Assembly (NCBI GenBank): GCA_963799455.1
Contig: CAWCXF010000005.1
Span: 277,549-341,548, forward strand
From: CAWCXF01 sp963799455
GTDB taxonomy: Bacteria > Pseudomonadota > Alphaproteobacteria > Rhodobacterales > Rhodobacteraceae
DNA length: 64,000 bases
Reading direction: 5' to 3'
In this document: piece after piece, positions 9,538 through 18,088 of the stretch
How positions within the stretch are numbered: the first letter of the stretch is position 1
Layout: each line of letters begins with the position of its first letter
The notes under the pieces: generated by a model
What the model saw: only the letters and a program-made list of their open reading frames with translations
Told to the model about the DNA's origin: nothing
The model's database searches: none
Translations under genes and position numbers: made by a program

Positions 9538-10963
9538 GGTCCTGTCGCGAACGTGGTGGAGTTTCGGGGTTGGCGTAGTCTCCGGGCATTGACCCAACCC
9601 TGGACGGCGGTTGCCACCGCCGTGGAGACCACGCCATGGATGAGACTACGACGACGAGCGCGAGCGCGCCATCGCTCGGGGACTGGAGCGACCCGATCGA
9701 GGATGGGGTCCGCGGCCGGGTCCGCGCCTTCATCGAGGCGATCCTCGAGGAGGAGCTGGAGGCGGCGCTCGGACGGGCCCGCTACGAGCGGACCGACGAG
9801 GGACCGCGGGGGTGGCGCAACGGGCATCGCGAGCGGCAGGTGATCGGCACGTTCGGGCCTGAGACGGTGCGCGTGCCCAGGGCGCGGCTCATGCGCGAGG
9901 AGGGCGGCACGGCGGAGTGGCGCTCGAAGGGGCTGCGTCGCTATCAGCGCCTGACCAAGCGCGCGGAGGCGCTGATCGCCGGGGCCTACCTGGCCGGGAC
10001 CAACACCCGGCGGGTGCGCCGCGCCTTGGCTGCCTTGTTCGACGGGGCTGTCGGCAAGGACGTGGTCAGCCGAGCCTGGCGCAAGGTGAAGACCGACTGG
10101 GAGGCGTGGAACGCCCGCGATCTCGGCGCGCAGGACATCGCCCGGCTGATCCTCGACGGCACGGTGGTGCGAGTGAAGATCGACCGCAAGGCGACCGCCA
10201 TCTCGCTGCTGGTCGCGGTCGGCGTGCGCCGCGACGGCCAGAAAGTGCTGCTCGCGCTGAAGAGCATGGGTGGCGAGAGCACGGTCGCCTGGACGGCCTT
10301 TCTCGAGGACATGACCCGGCGCGGCCTCAAGGCGCCCGAGCTCCTCATCGTCGACGGCGTGCCCGGGCTCGAGGCGGCGCTGGCGGCGCTCTGGCCCGAC
10401 GACGCCGGTCCAGCGGTGCACGGTTCACAAGCACCGCAACCTGCTCGCCCACGCCCCGAAGCGGCTCCACGACGAGCTGACCGAAGACTACCGCGACATG
10501 ATCTACGCCGACACGGCGGCCGAGGTGGAGGACCGCCGCAGGGCATTCCTCCGCAAGTGGCGGCTGAAGTGCCGCCCCGTCGCCGACAGCCTCGAGGGTG
10601 AGGGGGGACCGTGGCCCCGGTGGGGCCGCGTAAGCCCCCCGAACGGGGATCGGCTCTTCACCTTCACGCGCCTGCCGCCCGGCCAGTGGAAGTCGGCCCG
10701 CACGACCAACGCCATCGAGCGGCTGCACGAGGAGTTCAAGCGACGCATCAAGACCCAGACCGTCCTGCCCCAGGCCGAGACCGCGCCCATGCTGTTCTGG
10801 GCGCTGCTGGCCTCGGGGCAGATCGTCATGCGCAAGGTCGACGGCTGGGAGAGCCTCTCCGCGCCGCTCGCCGATCAGGCGATTGATCTCGCCGCGTGAC
10901 GTCGTAACCTCGCCCCGCCGGAGATCGCGTCATCCCGATTTCCACCACCTCCGAGACAGCACC
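9538..10963 (+). mobile_element. IS256-type element, copy 1, 1426 bp
   Basis: The left end reads GGTCCTGTCGCGAACGTGG and the right end, inward, GGTGCTGTCTCGGAGGTGG; both continue TGGA. It encodes one transposase on the plus strand and is flanked by CAACGCCG. It has landed in the 5' leader of the IS5 transposase. A nearly identical copy in opposite orientation lies at 20797-22221. Copy 1 is one base longer, which accounts for the frameshift in its transposase. Confidence 0.93.
9636..10899 (+). pseudogene. IS256-family transposase, copy 1 (one frameshift)
   Basis: The start MDETTTTSASAPSLGDWSDP is the same as in the intact copy at 20861-22123. The frame breaks near 10403, where this copy reads PDDAGPAVHG instead of PDVPAQRCTVHKHRNLL. 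One extra base in the GACGCCGG region explains it. After it, the sequence continues to the normal C-terminus QAIDLAA. The first two catalytic Asp regions (LILDGTVVRVKID, LIVDGVPGLE) precede the shift and the Glu (NAIERLHEEF) follows it. Because only one base separates it from an intact twin, it may be a recent mutation or a sequence error. Confidence 0.92.
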
Positions 10964-10971
10964 CAACGCCG
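10964..10971. repeat. 8-bp target-site duplication, right of IS256-type copy 1
   Basis: CAACGCCG, identical to 9530-9537, directly follows the right terminus of the element. Confidence 0.92.
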
Positions 10972-11064
10972 CACCCCCAGATGGGTTCTGTTAGAGGCTC
11001 TAAATGTAAATCACATCAGCGCCCACGGCTTCAGCCTCGGAACCAGTAAGCACCTTCCCTATTA

Positions 11065-11079
11065 GAACAAAAAGTGAAC
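11065..11079 (+). promoter_or_regulatory. LexA box upstream of imuA
   Basis: GAACAAAAAGTGAAC is a perfect GAAC-N7-GAAC site, the SOS operator used by LexA in alphaproteobacteria (the same as GTTC-N7-GTTC on the other strand). It lies 2 bases before the first ATG of imuA. That argues that translation starts further in, at 11097 or 11163. It indicates DNA-damage control of the imuA-imuB-dnaE2 cassette, as known for this operon in related bacteria. Confidence 0.85.
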
Positions 11080-11081
11080 AA

Positions 11082-11807
11082 ATGCCCCTGTGCATGAGAT
11101 TCGCGTCCGCATACGTCCGCCTCGTCCATCCGCTGCTGCATCCGGCGGCGGGCGGACGCGCCATGCCGCAGATCGGCGGCTCCGCCCTGCAGGAAGCTTT
11201 CCCGGCGGAGCCGTCCGACCCTTCCGCGACGGCCTTCGTGCTGTCCACGCTGGGGCGCGGGCGGCGGCCCGTCCTGTGGGTGCAGGACCGCGCCTCGCGG
11301 CGGCAGAACGGGCGCCTCTACGGGGCCGGTCTGCGCGGGATGGGCTTTGGGCGCGCGATCCTGAGGGTCGAGGTCGGCCATCCGCGCGAGGCGCTCTGGG
11401 CGATGGAGGAGGGGGCGGCCTGCGCCGGCCTCTCGGCGGTGGTGGGCGAGATCCACGGCGCGCCGAGGGTGCTCGACTTCACGGCGACCAAGCGCCTGGC
11501 GCTCAGGGCCGAGGTGTCGGGCGTGCCGGTCTGGCTGATCCGCTCGGGCGATCCGGGCGGCTTGAGCGCCGCGCGCGAGCGCTGGCGCCTGCGCGCGGCG
11601 CCGTCCGAGGTCCATCCGTTCGATTCGCGCGCGCCGGGCGCGGCGCTCTGGGAGGCCGAGCTGTTCCGGGCGCGGGGGCGCCCGCCGGGGCGATGGATCG
11701 CGCGCCATGAGCGGGGGGCGGCGGATCGTCTGCATCTTCTTCCCGCATCTGGCGATGGAGCGCTGGCGGGCGCTCGCCTGCCGCGTCCGGACGCCGCCGG
11801 GCGGTGA
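11082..11807 (+). CDS. imuA: ImuA, SOS mutagenesis accessory protein
   Basis: ImuA is a RecA/SulA-like accessory protein of the translesion mutasome formed with ImuB and DnaE2. As read from the first ATG it has 241 residues. The family-like part begins with LQEAFPAEPSDPSATAFVLS and continues RPVLWVQDRASRRQNGRLYG and AILRVEVGHPREALWAMEEG. AVVGEIHGAPRVLDFTATKR then LALRAEVSGVPVWLIRSG is typical of the RecA-like fold of ImuA. Because the LexA box touches the first ATG, the Met at 11163 (MPQIGGSALQ) is a better start, giving 214 residues. The 3' end overlaps imuB by about 100 bases, so the two are translationally coupled. An IS5-type element ends 81 bases upstream. Confidence 0.85.
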   Translation: MPLCMRFASAYVRLVHPLLHPAAGGRAMPQIGGSALQEAFPAEPSDPSATAFVLSTLGRGRRPVLWVQDRASRRQNGRLYGAGLRGMGFGRAILRVEVGHPREALWAMEEGAACAGLSAVVGEIHGAPRVLDFTATKRLALRAEVSGVPVWLIRSGDPGGLSAARERWRLRAAPSEVHPFDSRAPGAALWEAELFRARGRPPGRWIARHERGAADRLHLLPASGDGALAGARLPRPDAAGR

Positions 11808-13239
11808 CGTCCCGGTCGTCCTCGCCCGCGAGGGGGCGCATGGGCCGGTGATCCACGCGGCGAGCCTCGCGGCCCGCGCCCGCGGCGTCCGCGAGGGCGC
11901 GCGGGTGGTGGACGCCCAGGCGATCCACCCCGACCTCCATGTCGAGCCCGCCGACCCCGAGGGCGACGGCGAGGCGCTGGGCCGGCTCGTCCTCTGGGCG
12001 CGGCGCTGGAGCCCCTGGAGCGCGCGCGAGGGGGCCGACGGGATCGCCCTCGACGCGACCGGCGTGGCGCATCTCTTCGGGGGGGAGGGGGCGCTTCTCG
12101 GCGATGTCGGCTGCCGCTTCGCCGCGCAGGGGCTGACGGCGCGCGCGGCGATGGCCCCCACGCGCGTGGCTGCTCGCGCGCTCGCGCGCCACGACCCGGC
12201 CGCCATCTGCGGGCCGCAGGACGTCGAGGCGCGGATCGCGCCGCTGCCCGTCCGCGCCCTGCGGATCGACGAGGACACCGCCCGGCTGCTCGACCGTCTC
12301 GGCCTCAGGACGATCGGGGCGCTGGCCGCGGTGCCGAGGGCCGCGCTGATGCGCCGCTTCGCCGCCAGGGAGGCGGATCGCAACCCGCTGGTGCTGCTCG
12401 ACCGCGCGACCGGGCGGCGGCCCGAGCCGCTGGAGGCGCCCCCGGACCCCGAGCGGTTCGAGGCCCGCTCGGGGCTGGCCGAGCCGGCGCTCGACCCCGC
12501 GCCGCACCTGGCCGGCCTCGCCGAGCGGCTCTGCGCCGAGCTGGCCCGCGCGGGGCGCGGGGCACGGCTCCTGCGCCTCGTGGTCTACCGGGTGGACGGG
12601 GAGCGGCGCGAGGCCGACGCGGCGACCGCGCGGGCCACCTGCGATCCGGCCCACATGCTGCGCATGCTCGGGGCCAGGCTCGACCGGATCGACCTGGGCC
12701 TCGGCTTCGACGCGATCGCGCTGGAGGCGCCGCGCACCGAGCCGCTGGCGCTCCGCCAGGGGGGGTTGGAGGGCGCGCGCGACGCCGAGGCCGACCTCTC
12801 GGCGCTGCTCGACCGCCTCGCCGCCCGGCTCGGGCCGGGAGCGGTCACGTGGTCCGCCTGGGCCGAGAGCCACATCCCAGAGCGGGTGGAGGGGCGGCGG
12901 CCCGCCCTGGGCCACGAGCCCTTCGCCCCGCCCGCCCTCGCGCGCGAGCGCCCGATCCGCCTGCTCGACCCGGCCGAGGAGGTGCGCGTCCTCTACCTCG
13001 TCCCCGAGGGCCCGCCCGAGCGCTTCGTCTGGCGGCGCGCCGCCCATCGCACGCTGCGCTACCAGGGGCCCGAGCGGATCGCGCCCGAATGGTGGCGCGA
13101 CCGGCCCGGCACGCGGCTGCGCGACTACTACAAGGTCGAGGTCGAGGACGGCCGCCGGTTCTGGCTCTACCGCGAGGGGCTCGAGGGCGACGGCCGCGGC
13201 GGCGAGCCGCGCTGGTTCCTGCACGGCTTCTTCGCATGA
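11707..13239 (+). CDS. imuB: ImuB, Y-family polymerase-like mutasome subunit
   Basis: ImuB looks like a Y-family DNA polymerase but lacks polymerase activity. It bridges the beta clamp and DnaE2 during error-prone lesion bypass. Here 510 residues begin MSGGRRIVCIFFPHLAMERW. The catalytic Asp-Met-Asp of true Y-family enzymes is replaced by the FFPHLAMERW segment, as is usual for ImuB. The palm/finger region continues PVVLAREGAHGPVIHAAS and GIALDATGVAHLFGGEGALL. A helix-hairpin-helix thumb (RLLDRLGLRTIGALAAVPRA) follows. The C-terminus has the ImuB-type region VRVLYLVPEGPPERFVWRRA and ends WLYREGLEGDGRGGEPRW. No frameshift is seen. It is the second gene of the LexA-box operon. Confidence 0.93.
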   Translation: MSGGRRIVCIFFPHLAMERWRALACRVRTPPGGDVPVVLAREGAHGPVIHAASLAARARGVREGARVVDAQAIHPDLHVEPADPEGDGEALGRLVLWARRWSPWSAREGADGIALDATGVAHLFGGEGALLGDVGCRFAAQGLTARAAMAPTRVAARALARHDPAAICGPQDVEARIAPLPVRALRIDEDTARLLDRLGLRTIGALAAVPRAALMRRFAAREADRNPLVLLDRATGRRPEPLEAPPDPERFEARSGLAEPALDPAPHLAGLAERLCAELARAGRGARLLRLVVYRVDGERREADAATARATCDPAHMLRMLGARLDRIDLGLGFDAIALEAPRTEPLALRQGGLEGARDAEADLSALLDRLAARLGPGAVTWSAWAESHIPERVEGRRPALGHEPFAPPALARERPIRLLDPAEEVRVLYLVPEGPPERFVWRRAAHRTLRYQGPERIAPEWWRDRPGTRLRDYYKVEVEDGRRFWLYREGLEGDGRGGEPRWFLHGFFA

Positions 13240-13593
13240 GCGCGCCCGCCCCGCGCCTCGTGCCGACCCATGACCAGGCTGGGCGCCGCCAACCGGAGCT
13301 GGGGAGGACTGGAGCCCATGCCTGGGGAGGCCGCGCTGCCCGCGCGAGGGCCGCGTGCTGCCCGGCTGCGCAGGAGCCGGGGAGGGCCGGGAGCGGAAGG
13401 CCACGCCGCCGCCCGCATGAAGGCCTAGCTCCGCCGGCGAGTGCAGGGGCAGGTCGGGGCAGGAGCCCGTGTGGCGGCCGGACCCCGCTTGACGGCGCGA
13501 GGGCCAGGCGCCCGCACCCGGGAAAGCCGTGCCGCCCGCGTGGAAGCCAGGGCCTCGGCGCGCCGCATGATGGACCCCTGAGGCCGCCGCGCC
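13240..13593. other. Spacer between imuB and dnaE2 with diverged repeats
   Basis: A gap of 354 bases is unusual in this operon, where imuB and dnaE2 are normally close together. Two sub-segments resemble each other (GGAAGGCCACGCCGCCGCCC near 13395 and GGAAAGCCGTGCCGCCCGCG near 13520), suggesting an old imperfect duplication. No gene, terminator or terminal repeat was recognised. Confidence 0.4.
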
Positions 13594-16500
13594 GTGCCTG
13601 ACGTCGAGGGCCTCGCCAAGCGCAGCCTGTCGCGCGACAACGGCTTCCGGCCCAACCCCCGCGCGCCCTTCGTCGAGCTGGGGGTGATGAGCGCGTTCTC
13701 CTTCCTGCGCGCGGCTTCGGACGCCTGCGACCTCGCCGCCACGGCGAACCGGCTGGGCTACGACGCCCTGGGCATCGCCGACCGCAACACCTTGGCGGGC
13801 GTGGTGCGCCTGCACGTCGAGGCCGGGACCGCCTGCCTTCGCCCGCTGATCGGCTGCCGCCTCGTGCTCGCCTATGGGGCGGAGCTGCTGGCCTACCCGG
13901 CCGACCGGGACGCCTACGCCCGCCTCTCCACGCTCCTGTCGCTCGGCAAGACGCGCGACGCTGAGGGCCGCTGGCAGGCCAAGGGCGAGACGCATCTGAC
14001 GCTTCCCATGCTGGCCGACCACGCCCGAGGCCTGCACCTGATCGCCATGCCGGGCGCCGACCTCGACCGCTTCGAGGCGGATTCTCGCGCGCCTCGCGCG
14101 CGCCCTGCCGGGGATGGGCCACATCGGCGCGTCGCACCTCTACCGCGGCGACGACCGCGCGCGCATCGCCCGGCTCGACAGGGTGGCGCGCGCGCGCGGC
14201 CTCTCGATCCTGGCCACGAACGACGTGCTCTACCACGCGCCCGAGCGCCGCCCGCTCCAGGACGTGATGACCTGCATCCGCGAGGGGGTCACGGTGGCGC
14301 GCGCGGGGTTCCTCCTGGAGCCCAACGCCGAGCGGCACCTCAAGCGCCCCGAGGAGATGGCGCGCCTCTTCGCCGACTGGCCCCACGCGATCCGCGCCGC
14401 GCGGGAGGTCGCCGAAGCCTGCCGCTTCTCGCTGGGCGAGCTGGCCTACGAGTATCCCCATGAGGTCGTCCCCGAGGGCCGCTCGCCGCAGGAGGAGCTG
14501 GAGCGCCTGACCTGGGAGGGCGCGGCGCGGCGCTATCCGGAGGGCGTGCCGGATCATGTCCACGATCTTCTTACCAAGGAGTTCGCGCTGATCCGCTCCA
14601 AGGGGATCGCGCGCTACTTCCTGACCATCCGCGACATCGTGCGCTTCGCCCGGGAGGAGGCGCGCCCGCCGATCCTCTGCCAGGGACGCGGCTCGGCCGC
14701 CAACTCGGCGGTGTGTTTCTGCCTCGGCATTACATCGGTGGACCCGGCCCATCACGACCTCCTCTTCGAGCGGTTCCTCTCCGAGGAGCGCTCCGAGCCG
14801 CCCGACATCGACGTGGACTTCGAGCACGAGCGCCGCGAGGAGGTGATCCAGCACATCTACGCCAAGTACGGCCGCGAGCGCGCCGGGCTCTGCGCGACCG
14901 TGATCCACTACCGCCCCCGCTCGGCGATCCGCGAGGTCGGCCGCGCGATGGGGCTGTCGGAGGACGTGACCTCCAAGCTCGCCGGCACGGTGTGGGGGAG
15001 CTGGGGCTCGGAGCTGCCCGTGGACCGCGTGAAGGGGGCAGGGCTCGACGCCTCGGACCCGCACCTGCGCCTGGTGCTGCGGCTTGCCAACCAGATGATC
15101 GGGATGCCGCGACATCTGAGCCAGCACGTCGGCGGCTTCGTCCTGACCGAGCGCCCGCTGACGGAGATCGTCCCCATCGGCCACGGCGCGATGCCCGAGC
15201 GCTCCTTCATCGAGTGGGACAAGGACGACATCGACGCGCTCGGCATCTTTAAGGTGGACGTCCTGGCGCTGGGGATGCTGACCTGCGTCGCCAAGGCCTT
15301 CGCCTTGATCGAGGCGCATCATGGGGTGCGCTACGAGCTGGCCACCGTCCCGCTCGAGGACCGGCTGCCCGATCGGCCCGGCAACCGCCCGACCTACGAC
15401 ATGCTCTGCGCGGGCGACAGCTTGGGCGTCTTCCAGGTCGAGAGCCGGGCGCAGATGGCGATGCTGCCGAAGCTGCGCCCGCGCTGCTTCTACGACCTGG
15501 TAATCGAGGTGGCGATCGTGCGCCCGGGGCCGATCCAGGGCGACATGGTGCACCCCTACCTGCGCCGCCGCGCGGGGCTGGAGGCGATCGACTACCCGAC
15601 CCCCGGCCCCGAGCACCCCCAGGACGAGCTGGAGCGCATCCTCGGGCGCACGCTCGGCGTGCCGATCTTCCAGGAGCAGGCGATGAAGATCGCCATCGAC
15701 GCCGCGCGCTTCTCGCCCGCGGAGGCCAACGAGCTCAGGTGCGCCATGGCCACCTTCCGCTCGCGCGGGACGATCGAGGACCTCCAGGAGCGCATGGTCG
15801 GCCGCATGACCGAGCGCGGCTACGACCCGGCCTTCGCGCAGCGCTGCTTTGACCAGATCAAGGGCTTCGGCGAGTATGGCTTCCCCGAGAGCCACGCCGC
15901 GTCCTTCGCCAAGCTGGTCTACGTCTCGTCCTGGCTGAAACGCCACCACCCCGCGGCCTTCGCCTGCGCGCTGCTGAACTCCCAGCCGATGGGCTTCTAC
16001 GCCCCTGCCCAGATCGTGCGCGACGCGCGCGAGCACGGGGTCGAGGTGCGCGACGTGGACGTGGGCCGCTCCGACTGGGACTGCACGCTGGAGCGCGTCG
16101 AGGGGGCCGACGAGGGCGCCGCCGGCGCGTCCGGTGGCCGGCCGGCGCTGCGCCTGGGCTTGCGCCAGATCGGCGGGATGCGCGAGGAGGCGGCGGCCCG
16201 GATCGTGGCCGCGCGCGAGCGGGGAGGCTTCGCCGACCTCGCTGACCTGCGCGCCCGCGCTCGGCTCGACGCGGGCACCCTGCGGCGGCTCGCGGGGGCG
16301 GACGCGCTGCGCTCGCTGGGGCAGGGCCGGCGCGCGGCGCTGTGGGATGTGCACGGGCTGGCCGACGCGCCGTCGATGCCGATTTTCGAACGCGCGGCCG
16401 TGCGCGGCGAGGGGGCCGACCCCGCGGTGGCGCTGCCTGCCATGCCCGCCTCCGAGGAGGTCGTCGCCGACTACCAGACGCTGCGGCTCTCGCTGAGGGC

Positions 16501-16894
16501 ACACCCCATGGCCTTCTTCCGCGCGAGCCTGCGCGCGCAGGGCTTCCGCGCGACCTCGGACCTGGCCGCCTCGGGCCACGGCGCGCGCGTCTCGCTCGCG
16601 GGGCTCGTTCTGGTGCGCCAGAAGCCCGGCAGCGCCAAGGGTGTCTGCTTCATCACCTTGGAGGACGAGGAGGGCGTCGTTAATCTGGTGATCTGGCCGA
16701 AGCTCTTCGCCACTCATCGTCCCGCCATCATGGCAGCGCGCCTCCTGGTGGCGCACGGCCGCGTGCAGGCCGACGGGCAGGTGATCCACCTCGTCGCCGA
16801 GCGGCTGGAGGACCGCAGCGCCCGCCTCGACGCCCTCTCGGGCGAGCGCTTGCCGGGGATCACCACCAGAGGTGACCACCCAACCCATCCCTGA
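13594..16894 (+). CDS. dnaE2: DnaE2 (ImuC), error-prone polymerase III alpha, one frameshift
   Basis: DnaE2 is the catalytic polymerase of the SOS mutasome. After repair it has about 1,099 residues, normal for the family. The N-terminal PHP domain starts FVELGVMSAFSFLRAASDAC and GYDALGIADRNTLAGVVRLH. The frame shifts at 14083, where removing one T restores EAD-LARLARALPGMGHIGAS. The polymerase core has LCQGRGSAANSAVCFCLGIT, PPDIDVDFEHERRE (catalytic Asp pair near 14809-14826) and FKVDVLALGML. Later come PGPIQGDMVHPYLRRR and EQAMKIAIDAARFSPAEANE. A C-terminal OB fold (LAGLVLVRQKPGSAKGVCFI) follows. GTG at 13594 is the likely start. If the shift is real the cassette has no polymerase; the extra-T pattern seen elsewhere in the window makes a sequence error likely. 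Confidence 0.9.
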
Positions 16895-16982
16895 CTAGGT
16901 CGGCCATCGCGGCCATCCAAGGGACGCCCGCCTTATCCCGAGGAGCAGGAACTTCCATTGAGGTTCTGTAACTTCAGCGGGG

Positions 16983-17111
16983 TCAACCGCCTGGTGTGAT
17001 CTGCGTCGTGTGCCGGGTGTCCGCATCGACCACGCAGACCTGCATGCTCTCCGTGGACACATCGAGGCCGATATGCAGCCTCCTCTCGTCCGCTCTATGC
17101 CGATCCGTCAT
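16983..17111 (-). pseudogene. IS110-family transposase N-terminus, truncated
   Basis: A 42-codon frame starts MTDRHRADERRLHIGLDVST and continues ESMQVCVVDADTRHTTQ before a stop. The HIGLDVST motif with its Asp is the first catalytic residue of the RuvC-like DEDD domain of IS110 transposases. Everything after this motif is missing. It differs from the relic at 2471-3195, which lacks exactly this part, but there is no proof that they belong together. Confidence 0.65.
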
Positions 17112-17296
17112 CGCTCATGCTCCTCGTGGTCCCGACCCCAAGCCTAGCGGAGCCAGACAGCGGAAAAGCGCCAGCCGCAGTTACATCATGTGTGCCCCAG
17201 AGGAACGACGTGATGGAACGGTTCGGGCGTTCCACATGGGTTGTTCTTGGGTGGGTGGAACGCCTGTGGGACGGATCTAGGCTTTTGTGGAACCCT

Positions 17297-17863
17297 CTAC
17301 GAAGCTTGTGCGTCGGCGAACACCGCGTCGAGCGCGATGGTGATCCCTGGCGGGTCGAGCCGCAGCACGCCCTCGGTCACGATGGCGGTGGCGATCGTGC
17401 CGTCCTCACCCCGGGCATGATGGATGGCCGAGCGGCGATCGGTCCGAAGCAGGAGGTAGTGCCGCACCGTGGGCAGGCGGAAGTAGTCCTCGAGCTTGGC
17501 GCCGGCGTCCCGGGCGCGGGTCGAGGGCGAGAGCACCTCGACCACGACGACGGGATCGGAGAACTCCACCGCGTCGTCGTCGAGGCGGGGCCCGCAGCGC
17601 AGGCTGGCGTCGGGCTCGTAGACCGTCGCGTCGTCGATCCGCACGGCCATGCCGTCGGTGAAAACCTGGCAGGGTAGCTTGGTGTCGCGGACGGCATCCT
17701 TCAGCGCCCGGGCCACCTCGAACTTGACGACGTTGTGCGCCACGCGCTCGGGGGCCATGGCGATGACCTCGCCCGAGGCGAGCTCGTAGCGGCCCTGGGG
17801 CTGGTCCATGGCCCAGACGAGGAACTCGTCGGCGCTCATGCGCAGGGGCTTGGGCAGGGTCAT
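17297..17863 (-). CDS. Uma2-family (DUF820) putative endonuclease
   Basis: Uma2-family proteins have a restriction-endonuclease-like PD-(D/E)xK fold; their function is unknown. The 188-residue protein starts MTLPKPLRMSADEFLVWAMD. It has the expected order: YELASGEVIAMAPERVAHN, VYEPDASLRCGPRLDDDAVE, and VVVVEVLSPSTRARDAGAKL. The last holds the catalytic E-x-L/K-like core, followed by DYFRLPTVRHYLLLR. An upstream in-frame Met at 17938 would add 25 unlike residues, so 17863 is preferred. It stands alone between an IS110 scrap and phoD. Uma2 genes are common and mobile in GC-rich bacteria; no partner is seen here. Confidence 0.85.
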   Translation of the reverse strand: MTLPKPLRMSADEFLVWAMDQPQGRYELASGEVIAMAPERVAHNVVKFEVARALKDAVRDTKLPCQVFTDGMAVRIDDATVYEPDASLRCGPRLDDDAVEFSDPVVVVEVLSPSTRARDAGAKLEDYFRLPTVRHYLLLRTDRRSAIHHARGEDGTIATAIVTEGVLRLDPPGITIALDAVFADAQAS

Positions 17864-18088
17864 CGGCGGCTCCCGGTTCGGGGGCAGGATAGCAGACCGA
17901 GCGGGCGGGGGCACCAGCCCGCGCCATCCACCGACCATGGGGCGATGCGCTCGACGCCTCCTCCAAACACGGCTGCCTGTCTCCCAACCTCCGCTCCGCA
18001 GGATCCGGGAAGGCCGCCTCTGAGCGCGTTTCGCTTCATGTCTCGACGAGGCTGCCGCGCGACGACGGGATGCGGACCAGCGCGCGCC

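Larger units (their letters stand above)
8674..11000 (-). mobile_element. IS5-type element carrying a nested IS256-type element
   Basis: The left terminus GAGCCCCTGACAGAACC (8674-8690) and the right terminus, read inward as GAGCCTCTAACAGAACC (10984-11000), form 17-bp inverted repeats with two mismatches. Both are flanked by TAA (8671-8673 and 11001-11003), fitting the short TNA-like duplications of the IS427 group of IS5. Without the nested element and its duplicated target, the length is about 890 bp, normal for that group. The right end lies 65 bases upstream of the LexA box of imuA. Confidence 0.85.

Noticed and set aside
11503..16888. Very long open frames antisense to imuB and dnaE2 (873 and 1347 codons)
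   Set aside because: They are opposite to clearly recognised genes, rich in Arg, Pro, Gly and His, without domains. In DNA of this GC content stop codons are rare in shadow frames.
2471..17111. The IS110 N-terminus at 16983-17111 and the IS110 C-terminal relic at 2471-3195 as halves of one element
   Set aside because: They are 14 kb apart in opposite orientation, with no shared sequence at their broken ends, so the link is only suggestive.
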